A DNA stretch of 64,000 bases from Arthrobacter sp. Leaf137 (GCF_001423525.1 NZ_LMOI01000001.1:310001-374000); one strand, 5' to 3'; numbered from the stretch's first letter, positions 16,079 to 25,267 are shown. The notes: generated from the letters alone by a model not told the origin. Translations and numbers: made by a program.

Positions 16079-16920
16079 CGCCGAACTGCCTTGAAGACGC
16101 CACCCTCCTGTGCATCGGCGGCCCCCTGCGAGGCTCCCGTCTGCGGCTCCGCGGGCGCGGCTTCCCGGGCAGTTCCGGAGGGGGCTTCGTGCATCCCGGC
16201 GACGGCGGCGTCGTACCTGTCCAGCGCAATCTCCGCGAGCACCGGGGACGGCAGAAGGGGTTCGGTTACGACGTCGGCTCCTGCCTTGGCCAGCTGGTCG
16301 TGGAAGAAGCCCGGCGCCAGGAGGTACGAGGCAATCACCACGCGTCCGCCGACGCCGACCGCTCCCGCGGACTCCCCCGCCCCGGCACCCCCGGCGAGTT
16401 CCTCGCGAAGCATCGCGACGGCGTCGGGCACGGATGGCTGGGCGGAGGCACCGTAGGCGGCCACTATCCGGTTGGACCGCAGCGCCTGCAACTGGCCGAG
16501 CAACTCCTCGACGCTGACCGCGGCGTTGGGGTTGGAGGATCCGGCGGCCGCCAGGACAATGACGTCGTTGTCCGTGGTGCCGGCCTCGCGCAGCCGCTGG
16601 TCCAGCAGCCCGGCCAGCCGCGGGTCCGGACCCAGGGGCGCGGCGGCGGCACTGCCTGGACGGCTCTTCACGGCGCGGGCAATGTCCACTTTCACGTGAT
16701 AGCCCACGCTCAGCAACAGTGGCACCACCACAGCAGGTTCCCCCTCAGGCAGGCCTGCCACCACGTCCACCAGGTCCGGCTGCTGGACATCCACATAGGC
16801 CTCCCTGACATCCAGTCCGGGGCGGAGTCCGGCGATGGCCGCGCGAAGGGTGTTAACCTCCGCGGCGCCCTGTGTGCTGGACGTCCCATGGGCGCAGGCG
16901 ATCATGATGGGGCTGTTCAT
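16051..16920 (-). CDS. CbiX-type sirohydrochlorin ferrochelatase
   Basis: A 289-aa class II chelatase with two tandem CbiX-like halves. His11 in ACAHGTSS and His75 in SVGYHVKVDI are the expected metal-coordinating histidines of the first half. The second half (VVIASYLLAPGFFHDQLA) keeps a histidine as well. It would insert iron into sirohydrochlorin to give siroheme for the sulfite reductase immediately downstream. The last 45 residues are Ala/Gly/Pro-rich and then basic (KAVRRFVTKYFPR), longer than the core family. The gene ends about 55 bases before the sulfite reductase start, so both could share a transcript. Confidence 0.88.
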   Translation of the reverse strand: MNSPIMIACAHGTSSTQGAAEVNTLRAAIAGLRPGLDVREAYVDVQQPDLVDVVAGLPEGEPAVVVPLLLSVGYHVKVDIARAVKSRPGSAAAAPLGPDPRLAGLLDQRLREAGTTDNDVIVLAAAGSSNPNAAVSVEELLGQLQALRSNRIVAAYGASAQPSVPDAVAMLREELAGGAGAGESAGAVGVGGRVVIASYLLAPGFFHDQLAKAGADVVTEPLLPSPVLAEIALDRYDAAVAGMHEAPSGTAREAAPAEPQTGASQGAADAQEGGVFKAVRRFVTKYFPR

Positions 16921-16980
16921 AGGGGCTAGCGTAACGTTGGAGCCGCACTGTCCGCCCTCTTTGAAATACCGGGACGTCCC

Positions 16981-17634
16981 ATGACATTCGCCTTTGACAA
17001 CTCCCCGGTATGGCTGGACCTGCTGGGTGTGTTCTTCTTCGCTGTCTCGGGTTCACTGCTGGCGGCGCGAAAACAGATCGACATTGTCGGCTCCCTCCTG
17101 CTGGCCTCGCTGGTGGGCCTCGGCGGCGGGGTGATCCGCGACATCATCATTGCGGTGGTCCCGGCCGCTTTCACCAACCCGGCCTACCTCTTCCCGCCGG
17201 TGCTTGCCACTGCACTGGTGTACTTCCTGTTCTCCAGCGTCCAGCGCTACACATCCCTGCTGATCCTCTTCGACGCCGCCGGCCTGGCCCTGTTCTGCAT
17301 GACGGGGACCCTCAAGGCGCTGGCCACGGGCCTGAATCCGGTGGCGTCAGTGCTGCTGGGTGTTACCACCGCGGTAGGCGGCGGCCTGCTGCGGGACATC
17401 ACGGCCAACGAGGTACCCGAGTTGTTCAACCCCAAGGACATTTACGCGCTGCCGGCATTCCTGGGATCGTCGTTGACTGCTGTGCTGTGGGTGGTGGGCG
17501 TGTTCAACGTACTGACGGCTGCGGCTATCGCGGCAGTGGTTTTCACGTTCCGGATCCTTGCCTGGCGCCGGTCATGGCAGGCTCCGCTGGCCGTACGCGG
17601 GTGGCACCGGCGCACTGGCGAGACAGGGCTGTAG
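16981..17634 (+). CDS. Trimeric intracellular cation (TRIC) channel family protein
   Basis: A 217-aa membrane protein with about seven helices made of two tandem three-helix repeats. The duplicated family motif appears as LVGLGGGVIRDIII (about residue 40) and TAVGGGLLRDITA (about residue 125), the Gly-Gly-Arg-Asp signature of UPF0126/TRIC proteins. Prokaryotic TRIC proteins form homotrimeric potassium or sodium channels in the cell membrane. It starts 60 bases beyond the divergent chelatase gene and has no obvious operon partner. Confidence 0.92.
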   Translation: MTFAFDNSPVWLDLLGVFFFAVSGSLLAARKQIDIVGSLLLASLVGLGGGVIRDIIIAVVPAAFTNPAYLFPPVLATALVYFLFSSVQRYTSLLILFDAAGLALFCMTGTLKALATGLNPVASVLLGVTTAVGGGLLRDITANEVPELFNPKDIYALPAFLGSSLTAVLWVVGVFNVLTAAAIAAVVFTFRILAWRRSWQAPLAVRGWHRRTGETGL

Positions 17635-17678
17635 AGGCTGGTCCGTGGCACTTTGAGGGGCCCGGGATTGGCTAGGAT

Positions 17679-18110
17679 ATGAGCATGACTGACATGTTCC
17701 TCGAGAAGTTCCGCGCGCTTGTTCCAAAGTATCTCGAGGACGAATGGCAGGAAGAGGACGGCCTGTCCGCCGAGGAACTGGACAAGGCCCTCGCCGACCA
17801 CCAGTTCCAGATCCCCCTGGTCCTCCGCGAGTTCTACCTCGCCGTGGGCGGTTGCGAGGACCTGATGGAGGCCTACCACTACTTCTGGGACCCGGACGAG
17901 CTCGAAGTCGATGACGAGGGTTTCCTGATGTTCCTCGAGGATGAGGAAGAGGAATACACCTGGGGGTTCCGCACCGGCGACCTCAGCGTCCCGGACCCCA
18001 TCGTCTACCGCCGCAACAATGCCCGCGGCCAGTGGAAGTCCGAAGAGGGAACCTTTTCCGAGTTCGTGTTCGACATGTTCGAGTGGGCCTTCGGAGACGA
18101 GGAAGACTAA
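17679..18110 (+). CDS. SMI1/KNR4 (SUKH)-like acidic protein
   Basis: A 143-aa, strongly acidic cytosolic protein (clusters such as FLEDEEEEY and GDEED). The layout IPLVLREFYLAVGG followed by acidic strands and YTWGFRTGD resembles the SUKH (SMI1/KNR4) fold, many of whose members are immunity proteins of contact toxins, although others are housekeeping proteins. No toxin gene is adjacent, so an immunity role is not supported. The start at 17679 has a GGAT-rich rather than strong ribosome site, and an alternative ATG lies at 17685. Confidence 0.65.
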   Translation: MSMTDMFLEKFRALVPKYLEDEWQEEDGLSAEELDKALADHQFQIPLVLREFYLAVGGCEDLMEAYHYFWDPDELEVDDEGFLMFLEDEEEEYTWGFRTGDLSVPDPIVYRRNNARGQWKSEEGTFSEFVFDMFEWAFGDEED

Positions 18111-18255
18111 ACACCCTCCGGGCTCGCTGGGGTTGTCCGGATTTGCCCGGATGCCCGTGCGGCCGCTGGAATTCACCACTTTTGAGGACGCCCGACGGCG
18201 TGTTCCCCGGTTTTGACGGCGCGCCTTCAGTCCCACAGGCCAAACCTGGGGAGTA

Positions 18256-19077
18256 TCAGCGGATGACTCTGCCCTTGAGCACCTGCCAAACCTCGGCAAC
18301 CACCTTTTGCGGGTTGTATACAACCTCGGCATAGCCATACCTCAGTACCGCGAAGCCGTTCAGGGTGCTGGCGTTGTTGCGCCACCGGTCCTTCTTGACT
18401 TGTCGCGCCTCGAAGTGGCTGCCGCCGTCGATCTCCACAATCAGAAACCCCTCCAGCAGGAAGTCGACTATGCCGATCCCCGGCAGTTCCACTTGGGTCT
18501 GCGTGTGGATTCCTTCGGCACGAAAGAGGATCCGGGCCACAACTTCGATGGCTGAATCAGCAGTGCCATCGACTAGGTCCAGCACCTTGCGAGCGACCCC
18601 GTTACGGTTTCCCGGCAGCCACTGCCGGAGGTAGGGCAAGGTGGTGACGCCTTGCCGGGCAGCGCTCTCCACCATGACTGCGGCTTCAACTGGAGGGAGG
18701 CAGCGCAGGCCGTGGATGAGGATGTCGGTGGTGCTGGCAACGGGCTCCGCCGTGCCATGCCCGCTCAGGGACTCGCGGTGGACCACCGTATCCGGCGGCC
18801 CGCCATGCCGGCAGAGCAGGTGAACCCTGTCCGGCCGATGTAACAGCCAAAGTCCTCGGTGGGGTGCACCGGAGGCACAGGTGAGCAGTCCGTTGCCAAG
18901 GACCGCAGCGAGGATATCCGGTGATGCCCCCGGCAGGGCTACTACGCCGTGCCTGAGCCGGCGGGCTTCACCCGCTGCCACTGACTTGCGGATGTCCCTG
19001 TCGGTGAAGCCGGCCTTCAGGATTGTTGCGGTGCGGGCTACAGAGCCGGCCTGGCGGAGAAAGCGGATCACGTCCAC
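18256..19077 (-). CDS. AbiEi-like N-domain plus DUF559 nuclease-like protein
   Basis: A 273-aa protein. Its N-terminus (residues 1-60; RTATILKAGFTDRDIRKSVAAGEARRLRHGVVAL) is a winged-helix module of the type found in AbiEi-type antitoxins. The C-terminus (about 175-270) is a DUF559/Vsr-like endonuclease fold with IVDFLLEGFLIVEIDGGSHF, a Lys in KKDRWRN and FAVLRYGYAEV. The Asp and Glu plus following Lys match the PD-(D/E)XK pattern. Such proteins are common single genes in actinobacteria, with no proven function. No AbiEii toxin partner is seen beside it. Confidence 0.8.
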   Translation of the reverse strand: MDVIRFLRQAGSVARTATILKAGFTDRDIRKSVAAGEARRLRHGVVALPGASPDILAAVLGNGLLTCASGAPHRGLWLLHRPDRVHLLCRHGGPPDTVVHRESLSGHGTAEPVASTTDILIHGLRCLPPVEAAVMVESAARQGVTTLPYLRQWLPGNRNGVARKVLDLVDGTADSAIEVVARILFRAEGIHTQTQVELPGIGIVDFLLEGFLIVEIDGGSHFEARQVKKDRWRNNASTLNGFAVLRYGYAEVVYNPQKVVAEVWQVLKGRVIR

Positions 19078-19286
19078 CCTGCCAGCACAGCGGATAAGCG
19101 TTGGCGGTGGGACGCAGCGGAGTGCCTATGTGCATAACCGGCACCGCTGGGATTCCCCGAGTTTGGGTGGCAACCGCGGCGTGGCGTCGCGACGTGCCGG
19201 GGTGGTAGCCACCTTCCGCCGGAAAGATGGGGAATCTCAGCGCGGAAACCTTGTGACACTCTCAGTAAATTTGGACTTGCATTCTG

Positions 19287-19402
19287 TGACAGATGTGTCA
19301 TAAGCTGTTCACGGATCCGCTAAACGCCTCCGGCGGATCTGATGCGAACGGAGAGATAGCCCCGGTTCACAGCAGCTTCGGTTGCTGGGCACCGGGGCTA
19401 TC
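19287..19402. other. Intergenic region with three consecutive stem-loops, possible small RNA
   Basis: The 449-base gap between the DUF559 gene and grcC contains no convincing reading frame. It does hold TGACA-GATG-TGTCA (19287-19300), GATCCGC...GCGGATC (19314-19339) and a long two-part hairpin at 19355-19402. In the last, 12 bp of GATAGCCCCGGT pairs with its complement and an inner CAGCAGC/GTTGCTG stem is closed by TTCG. The last one resembles a terminator, so an unlinked small RNA on either strand is possible. Confidence 0.4.
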
Positions 19403-19480
19403 CCGTTAACAGCAACCTGCAGCCAGGCCGGCAAGGACCGCCGGCGCAGAGGCCCACAAAAGCAGCACCCAACAAAAGCA

Positions 19481-19513
19481 GAAGCCCGGCACCGTTGGAA
19501 GGCACCGGGCTTC
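19481..19513 (-). terminator. Stem-loop behind grcC
   Basis: A 9-bp stem (GAAGCCCGG/CCGGGCTTC) with further CC/GG pairing inside lies 13 bases beyond the grcC stop. On the coding strand it is followed by TGCTTTTGTT, a reasonable terminator tail. Confidence 0.7.
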
Positions 19514-19526
19514 GACGCGCAACAGC

Positions 19527-20627
19527 TCAGCTGGCGCGGTCCACCACGGCAACGGCGAAGTTGGACAGCGAATCCTTGACGACACCCTCAGGCAGGGGCG
19601 CCAGCGCAGCGATTGCCTCATCGGCCCACCGGCGGGCAACAACCCACGATTCAGCGGTCACGGCGTGCTCACGCAGCCCGGCCACGGCTGCGGCCAGTGC
19701 CTCATCGGAGGAAAGGTCGCCGTCAATCAGGGTCAGGAGCTCGACGGCGGACTGGTCGCCGTCAGCGGCAGCCTTCCGCAGGAGCAGCACCGGCAGGGTG
19801 GGGACGCCTTCGCGCAGGTCGGTTCCCGGGGACTTGCCGGACTTCACCTTGACGCCGGTGACATCGATGACGTCGTCGGCCAGCTGGAAGGCCACGCCCA
19901 CCTTCTCGCCGTATTCCACCAGGACGTCCTCGTAAGCCTCGTCGGCGCCCGAGAAGATGGCACCGAACTGGCCGGAGGCGGCCACCAGGGAACCGGTCTT
20001 GTCCGCAATGACGGACAGGTAGTGCTCCACCGGGTCTTCGTCCGGCCGCGGGCCAACCGTCTCGTGCAGCTGGCCCAGGCACAGCCGTTCAAACGTCCGG
20101 GCCTGGATGCCCAATGCGCGGCCGCCGAGCTCGGACACCAGGATGGATGCCCGGGCAAAGATCAGGTCCCCGGTAAGGACGGCCACCGAGTTGCCCCATA
20201 CTTCGTGGGCCGTGGGTGCGCCACGGCGGAAGGGCGCGGAGTCCATGACGTCGTCGTGGTACAGCGTGGCAAGGTGCGTCAGTTCAACCACGACGGCGGC
20301 CTGCACCACAGCGGGCAAGGATGCGTCCCCGAGGTGGGCGCAGAGCAGGGTCAGCAGCGGCCGGATGCGCTTTCCGCCGGCTTCCACCAGGTGGCGCGAC
20401 GTCGCGTCAGCCAGCGGATCCGAGTTGGCGATGGCCTCGCGCAACTTCTTTTCCACGCGCGCCAGGTTGTTGGTGATGGCCGGGCCCAGCTCGGGGTCCC
20501 CGGCGATGGCGGCAAAGCCTGCCGGCAGCTGGAGGCCGGTGGCAATGGCGGTGGTGTTGAGACTGGGTTCGGAGTCCGGCAGGCCGTGCCCGGCATGCGT
20601 CCAGCTGTGGTCTGCGGAGTTGGTCAC
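19527..20627 (-). CDS. grcC: Polyprenyl (heptaprenyl-type) diphosphate synthase
   Basis: A 366-aa trans-prenyltransferase that makes the long isoprenoid tail of menaquinone. The first aspartate-rich motif is DDVMD in LYHDDVMDSAPFRRGAPT, and the second is LADDVIDVTG. GGKRIRPLLTLL, the substrate-binding region, is also intact. It has an N-terminal extension of about 45 residues. The GTG start at 20627 overlaps the stop of menJ as GTGA. It stands at the end of the menG-menJ-grcC operon. Chain length cannot be read from sequence; menaquinone-8/9 would be usual for these bacteria. Confidence 0.94.
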   Translation of the reverse strand: MTNSADHSWTHAGHGLPDSEPSLNTTAIATGLQLPAGFAAIAGDPELGPAITNNLARVEKKLREAIANSDPLADATSRHLVEAGGKRIRPLLTLLCAHLGDASLPAVVQAAVVVELTHLATLYHDDVMDSAPFRRGAPTAHEVWGNSVAVLTGDLIFARASILVSELGGRALGIQARTFERLCLGQLHETVGPRPDEDPVEHYLSVIADKTGSLVAASGQFGAIFSGADEAYEDVLVEYGEKVGVAFQLADDVIDVTGVKVKSGKSPGTDLREGVPTLPVLLLRKAAADGDQSAVELLTLIDGDLSSDEALAAAVAGLREHAVTAESWVVARRWADEAIAALAPLPEGVVKDSLSNFAVAVVDRAS

Positions 20628-21955
20628 GGGTTAACCCTAACTTTTTGTTGCGGATACCGCTGATTCGTCACCGGAGAGGCATTGGATGTGGCAGGCACCA
20701 GGGATTCGAGGACCCGGATCATCCGGTCCTCGATGCCCTTGGCGGATGGATCGGTCAGGTTGGCCAGCAGCCGCACCACGAACCGCATCAGCACCGGGAT
20801 GGGCATGCCCGTCCGCAGCGCGAGCTTCATGACGGCGGGCTTGCCGATCAGCGTGGCGAACGCCCGGCCGAGGGTGAAGTGCGAACCCCACTGGTCCCGC
20901 ACGTAGTCCGCGTACCCCGCGAGGTGCGCGTCGGCGTCGTACGTTGGCCCCGCGGAAACGGAGCGCGCAGAGGCGTCGATGATGAACTCCGCGGCGAACC
21001 GTGCGGACTCCATGGCGTAGGAGATGCCCTCGCCGTTGAACGGGGACACCATGCCGCCGGAGTCGCCGAGCAGCAGCAGCCCGGGTGAGTAGTGCGGGGT
21101 GCGGTTGAAGCCCATGGGCAGGGCGGCGCCGCGGATTTCGCCCACCTGGTTTTCCGGCGTGAAGCCCCATTCGGAGGGCATGCCGGCGGTCCATTCGCGC
21201 AGGACCTGCTTGTAGTCGAGCTTGCCGAATTCCCTGGAGGAGTTCAGGATTCCCAGGCCCACGTTGGAGGTGCCGTCGCCCACGCCGAACACCCAGCCGT
21301 ACCCGGGCAGCAGCTTGCCGTCGCGGCCGGGCAGTTCCAGCCAGCCTTCCATCCAGTCATCGTCCGTGCGGGGCGAGGTGAAGTAGGTCCGGACGGCGAC
21401 GCCCAGTGGGCGGTCGTCACGCTTACGGATGCCGAGCGAGACTGCCGTGCGGGTGGAGTTTCCGTCCGCAGCAAGGACGACGTCGGCACTGAACCCGCGC
21501 GTCTCCCCCGTCTTGCGTCCGGACTCGTCCAGGAGCGCTGCGCGGACACCGGTTACCCGGCCGGCGTCGTTCCGGATGGCTTCGGTGACGCTGTGCCGCT
21601 CAAGGATGGTGGCGCCGGCGGACTCGGCATGCCGCGCCAGTTCCTCGTCGAAGCCCAGGCGCGTGCGGATGAGCCCGTACTGCGGGAAGTCGGACACCTC
21701 GGGCCAGGGAAGCTCGATGGTGCGGCCGCCGGCAATCAGCCGGAGCCCCTTGTTCCGGCGCCAGCCCTCGCCCTCAGGATGCGGCAGGCCGAGCTTCTGG
21801 ATTTCGCGGACCGCCCGGGGCGTCAGCCCGTCACCGCAGACCTTCTCGCGCGGGAAGCTGGTCTTCTCCAGTACCGTAACCGAGAGGCCTGCTTTGGCCA
21901 GGTAATACGCGGCGGTGGATCCGGCCGGACCCGCGCCGACAATCAGTACCTCCAC
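20624..21955 (-). CDS. menJ: Geranylgeranyl reductase family flavoprotein, menaquinone reductase-like
   Basis: A 443-aa FAD-dependent enzyme. The N-terminal dinucleotide fold reads VLIVGAGPAGSTAAYYLAKAGLSVTVLEK in pieces at residues 3-31, and later motifs are KVCGDGLTPRAV, YGWVFGVGDGTSNVG and LLLGDSGGMVSPFNGEGISYA. The family saturates isoprenoid double bonds, and the mycobacterial homologue MenJ reduces one unit of the menaquinone tail. The position between menG and grcC supports that role. It is separated from menG by three bases and overlaps grcC by four. Confidence 0.9.
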   Translation of the reverse strand: MEVLIVGAGPAGSTAAYYLAKAGLSVTVLEKTSFPREKVCGDGLTPRAVREIQKLGLPHPEGEGWRRNKGLRLIAGGRTIELPWPEVSDFPQYGLIRTRLGFDEELARHAESAGATILERHSVTEAIRNDAGRVTGVRAALLDESGRKTGETRGFSADVVLAADGNSTRTAVSLGIRKRDDRPLGVAVRTYFTSPRTDDDWMEGWLELPGRDGKLLPGYGWVFGVGDGTSNVGLGILNSSREFGKLDYKQVLREWTAGMPSEWGFTPENQVGEIRGAALPMGFNRTPHYSPGLLLLGDSGGMVSPFNGEGISYAMESARFAAEFIIDASARSVSAGPTYDADAHLAGYADYVRDQWGSHFTLGRAFATLIGKPAVMKLALRTGMPIPVLMRFVVRLLANLTDPSAKGIEDRMIRVLESLVPATSNASPVTNQRYPQQKVRVNP

Positions 21956-21958
21956 TGG

Positions 21959-22735
21959 TCAGCGGGCGATGTTGCGGCGCAGCTTGGCTACCGGGCCTTT
22001 GTGCGCGGCGATGGCGGCGGCAGCACTGTCCGGGGCGCCCGCCGGCTTGAACGCGCGGTGGACCGCCACGATGCCGCCGGTGAGGTTGCGGTAGTTGACG
22101 TTCTCCCAGCCCTCGTCCTGCAGCCACGCGGCCAGGTGGTCCTGGTCCGGCCAGGCCCGGATGGACTCGGCGAGGTACACGTACGCGTCCGGGTTGGAGG
22201 CAACCTTCACTGCGATGGCGGGCAGGGCGCGCATCAGGTACTCGGTGTACATGGTGCGCCAGAGCGGAACAACAGGCTGCGAGAACTCGGCAATGACAAG
22301 CCGGCCGCCCGGTTTGGTGACCCGAAGCATCTCCGCCAGGGCCTTCTTGGGCTCGTTGACGTTGCGCAGGCCGAAGGAAATGGTGGTGGCGTCAAAGGTG
22401 TTGTCCGCGAAGGGCAAATTGGTGGCGTCACCGGCAATAAAGTCGATGTCCGGGCGGCGGCGCTTGCCCACCTTGAGCATCCCCAGGGAGAAATCACACG
22501 CCACAACGTCTATGCCTGCATCGGCATATGGCTCACTGGACGTGCCCGTTCCCGCGGCGAGATCCAGGACCCGCTGGCCCTTGGAAACTTCCATCGCATC
22601 AACCACGATTTTCCGCCAGCGGCGGGTCTGCCCCATGGACAGGACATCGTTGACGACGTCGTATTTCGGTGCGACGTCGTCAAACATCGTGGCTACTTCG
22701 TCCGGACGCTTATCCAAGGATGCTCGGTTCACCAT
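21959..22735 (-). CDS. menG: Demethylmenaquinone methyltransferase
   Basis: A 258-aa SAM-dependent methyltransferase (UbiE/MenG) that performs the last methylation of menaquinone. UbiE signatures are present: the N-terminal [25 protein letters not shown] motif [22 protein letters not shown], and [10 protein letters not shown] near the middle. A C-terminal extension after [13 protein letters not shown] is typical of actinobacterial members. It opens the leftward operon with menJ and grcC and is divergent from menF over 114 bases. Confidence 0.95.
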   Translation of the reverse strand: MVNRASLDKRPDEVATMFDDVAPKYDVVNDVLSMGQTRRWRKIVVDAMEVSKGQRVLDLAAGTGTSSEPYADAGIDVVACDFSLGMLKVGKRRRPDIDFIAGDATNLPFADNTFDATTISFGLRNVNEPKKALAEMLRVTKPGGRLVIAEFSQPVVPLWRTMYTEYLMRALPAIAVKVASNPDAYVYLAESIRAWPDQDHLAAWLQDEGWENVNYRNLTGGIVAVHRAFKPAGAPDSAAAAIAAHKGPVAKLRRNIAR

Positions 22736-22849
22736 GACATTGTCTCAAATGTTCCAGCAGGTCCGGACCAGTACGGCTTCGCCGAGGCCCGGGGCGGAAA
22801 ACTACCGCGAAGTAGCGTGAATTACCGTCGGGGGTAGTGTTGATCCATC

Positions 22850-24298
22850 ATGACAAGCACGATCGGCACCGGACTCCTGAAAAGCCTGACAGTCCCCCTG
22901 GATGGAAAAGAATTTCCCGGGGGGCTTCCTGCGTTTCTGGTGCGGGACGACGTCCTTTGCTGGACCCGGCGGGAGGCCGGCCTGGCGGGGTTCGGCGAGA
23001 TCGCCCGGTTTAGCGCGACCGGCCCGGAGCGCTTCCTCGAAGCAGATATCTGGTGGCGCCACCTGGTCCTCGAAGCCCGCGTCACGGACTCCGTGGAACT
23101 TCCCGGCACCGGGCCCGTGGCTTTCGGATCCTTCGCCTTCTCCAAAACCTCCGCCCACGAATCCCGGCTCATCGTCCCGGAAATCGTGGTGGGAGTGCGG
23201 GACAACTCCGCATGGCTCACCCAGTTGACGTTCGACGACGGCCCGCTCACCGAAGCGGGCGCCCTCGCCGCGTTGGAGCGCTGGCTCGGCGGGAAGCCGC
23301 TCAGCGCGGCTGCGCCGGCGGCAATTGCCACGGCCGGAGTCCCGGCGGCAGGAACCACGACGGCGGAAGCGGACTCAGCCGGGGACGCCCGCCAGGGTGC
23401 GGTTCCCGCGAAGGAGGGCGGCGCCGTCGTACGTCCCCTCCCCCTGGCCGCCGGCGCCACTCTGCACACGGGCTCGCTCAGCGAGGAAGCGTGGATGGAT
23501 GCCGTGGCCGCAGGCGTGGAGGAAATCCGGACAGGTGCCCTGGAGAAGCTGGTGCTGGCGCGCGATGTGGTGGCCACGGTTCCCGGCGGCGTCAACGCCT
23601 CCCAGGTGCTGCGCGAACTGGCCGCCCGCTACCGCGAATGCTGGACCTATGGAGTGGACGGACTGGTGGGCGCCACACCGGAAATGCTGATCCAGGTGGA
23701 GGGGCGGACCGCCCAGGCGCGCGTGCTGGCCGGGACCCTGGACCGCCGGGACGCCCATGGTGAGGACGGCCTGCCCATGGACTACGCAACACGCGTGTTG
23801 GCAGGCTCTGAAAAGCAGCGGCACGAGCATGAGATTGCCATCCAGTCGCTGACCTCCCAGCTGGCCCCGTTCTCCGAGGCGATGAACGCCCACGACGAAC
23901 CCTTCATCCTCGAGCTGCCCAATGTCTGGCACCTGGCCTCTGACGTCAAGGCCGAACTTGCGGAGGTGGAAGGCCACGTTCCCACCTGCCTGGCCCTCAT
24001 CAACGCCCTGCACCCCACGGCCGCGGTCTGCGGAACCCCCACCCAGGTGGCCGGGGCCCTGATCCGCAAACTGGAGCACCTGGACCGCGGCCCCTACGCC
24101 GGACCGGTGGGCTGGCTGGACGCTGCAGGCAACGGCGAATGGGGCATCGCGTTGCGCGGCGCAGTGATCGAATCTGCGGACACCGTACGCCTGTATGCCG
24201 GCTGCGGCATCGTGGACGGGTCGCAACCGGAGGCGGAATTGGCTGAGACATGGGCCAAGTTCAGGCCGATGCTTGAATCGCTCGGCATCCGCAGTTAG
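22850..24298 (+). CDS. menF: Isochorismate synthase
   Basis: A 482-aa chorismate-binding enzyme that converts chorismate to isochorismate, the first committed step of menaquinone synthesis. The C-terminal catalytic domain (about 210-480) carries KLVLARDVV, the AGTLDRR segment, the EH of KQRHEHEIAIQ, LHPTAAVCGTPT and GPYAGPVGWLDAAGNGEWGIALR in pieces. An Ala-rich insert of about 50 residues interrupts the N-terminal half. The start follows a TAGTGT -10-like box closely, so the message may have a very short leader. It is divergent from menG; both may be controlled from the shared 114-base spacer. Confidence 0.94.
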   Translation: MTSTIGTGLLKSLTVPLDGKEFPGGLPAFLVRDDVLCWTRREAGLAGFGEIARFSATGPERFLEADIWWRHLVLEARVTDSVELPGTGPVAFGSFAFSKTSAHESRLIVPEIVVGVRDNSAWLTQLTFDDGPLTEAGALAALERWLGGKPLSAAAPAAIATAGVPAAGTTTAEADSAGDARQGAVPAKEGGAVVRPLPLAAGATLHTGSLSEEAWMDAVAAGVEEIRTGALEKLVLARDVVATVPGGVNASQVLRELAARYRECWTYGVDGLVGATPEMLIQVEGRTAQARVLAGTLDRRDAHGEDGLPMDYATRVLAGSEKQRHEHEIAIQSLTSQLAPFSEAMNAHDEPFILELPNVWHLASDVKAELAEVEGHVPTCLALINALHPTAAVCGTPTQVAGALIRKLEHLDRGPYAGPVGWLDAAGNGEWGIALRGAVIESADTVRLYAGCGIVDGSQPEAELAETWAKFRPMLESLGIRS

Positions 24299-24338
24299 CC
24301 CAAACGTCCGGTATCCGAGACAGCAGGCCTTCGCCTAG

Positions 24339-24420
24339 GCTTGAAAGTGCGGGTAATTTAGTTATCCAATAGTGAAACTAAGTTTCCTGTGATGCACATC
24401 TCACATTCGGCGCTACACTA
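24339..24420 (+). promoter_or_regulatory. Promoter region of the amino-acid ABC operon
   Basis: An AT-richer stretch between menF and the ABC binding-protein gene holds a possible -35 TTGAAA (24341-24346) with -10 TATCCA near 24363. A second -10-like TACACT lies near 24413. The inverted repeat TTAGTT...AACTAA (24358-24363, 24376-24381) overlaps the first promoter and could be an operator. Assignments are by eye. Confidence 0.35.
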
Positions 24421-24466
24421 TGAACCGATTTAGTACCGCATACCCCTGCAACAAAAGGTAAGAAAC

Positions 24467-25267
24467 ATGCAGCTCAAGTCCCTGGCCACGGCCAAATTGA
24501 CCGCCAAGGCAGCAGCACTCTTCGCCGTCGGTGCCCTCACCCTCACGGCGTGCGGCGGCAGCTCCACCCCCGCAGCATCCGAGGGCGGCATCCAGCTCAT
24601 CAACGCAGGCAAGCTCACGGTCTGCTCCGACGTCCCCTACGAGCCCTTCGAATTCCAGAAGGACGGCAAGACGGTGGGCTTCGACATCGACATCGCCAAC
24701 GAGGTGGCCAAGGACCTCAAGGCTGAGCTGAACATCGTGGACAGCTCCTTTGAGGCCATCGAGACCGGTACCGCGCTGACCGGCTGCGACGTGTCCATCT
24801 CCTCGGTGTCCATCACGGACACCCGCAAGCAGGTCATGGACTTCTCCGACCCCTACATGGATGACGACCTGACCCTCGTGGCGAAGGAAGGCTCCGGCGT
24901 GGAGAACATCGACTCCGCCAAGGGCAAGAAGGTGGGCGTGCAGCAGGCCACCACCGGCGCCAAGTACGCCCAGGAAAAGGGCATCGAGGCACAGCAGTTC
25001 GAGGACTCCGGCCTCCTGGTCCAGGCCCTCGAAGCCGGCACCGTCGACGCCGCCCTGGGCAACCAGTCCGTGCTCGGCTACGCCATCAAGGACAACACCC
25101 AGTTCACCCGCGTAGAGGACTACGCCACCGGCGAGAAGCTCGGCATTGCCATCAAGAAGGGCAACACCGCAATGCTGGACCAGGTCAACACCACGCTCAA
25201 GCGCCTGACGGACGACGGCAGCCTGGCAAAGTTCAAGACCACCTGGTTCGGCGAAACCGCCAAGTAG
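24467..25267 (+). CDS. Polar amino-acid ABC transporter substrate-binding lipoprotein
   Basis: A 266-aa exported lipoprotein. The signal peptide ends in the lipobox LTAC (Cys at about residue 29), after which it would be acylated and anchored to the outer face of the membrane. The SBP family 3 fold is evident: KLTVCSDVPYEPFEF, GFDIDIANEVAKDL, VSISSVSITDTRKQVMDFSDPY, and a C-terminal LKRLTDDGSLAKFKTTWFG. Family members bind glutamate, glutamine, arginine or histidine; the sequence alone does not decide. AAAAGG lies eight bases before the start. A hairpin in the gap to the permease could keep this protein in excess of the membrane parts. Confidence 0.92.
   Translation: MQLKSLATAKLTAKAAALFAVGALTLTACGGSSTPAASEGGIQLINAGKLTVCSDVPYEPFEFQKDGKTVGFDIDIANEVAKDLKAELNIVDSSFEAIETGTALTGCDVSISSVSITDTRKQVMDFSDPYMDDDLTLVAKEGSGVENIDSAKGKKVGVQQATTGAKYAQEKGIEAQQFEDSGLLVQALEAGTVDAALGNQSVLGYAIKDNTQFTRVEDYATGEKLGIAIKKGNTAMLDQVNTTLKRLTDDGSLAKFKTTWFGETAK

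Noticed and set aside
17679..18110. Immunity protein of a toxin system
   Set aside because: The SUKH-like fold is suggestive, but no polymorphic toxin or secretion gene is adjacent.
24354..24420. Horizontally acquired AT-rich segment
   Set aside because: The AT content is limited to a normal promoter region; the flanking genes have the same GC-rich codon use as the rest.
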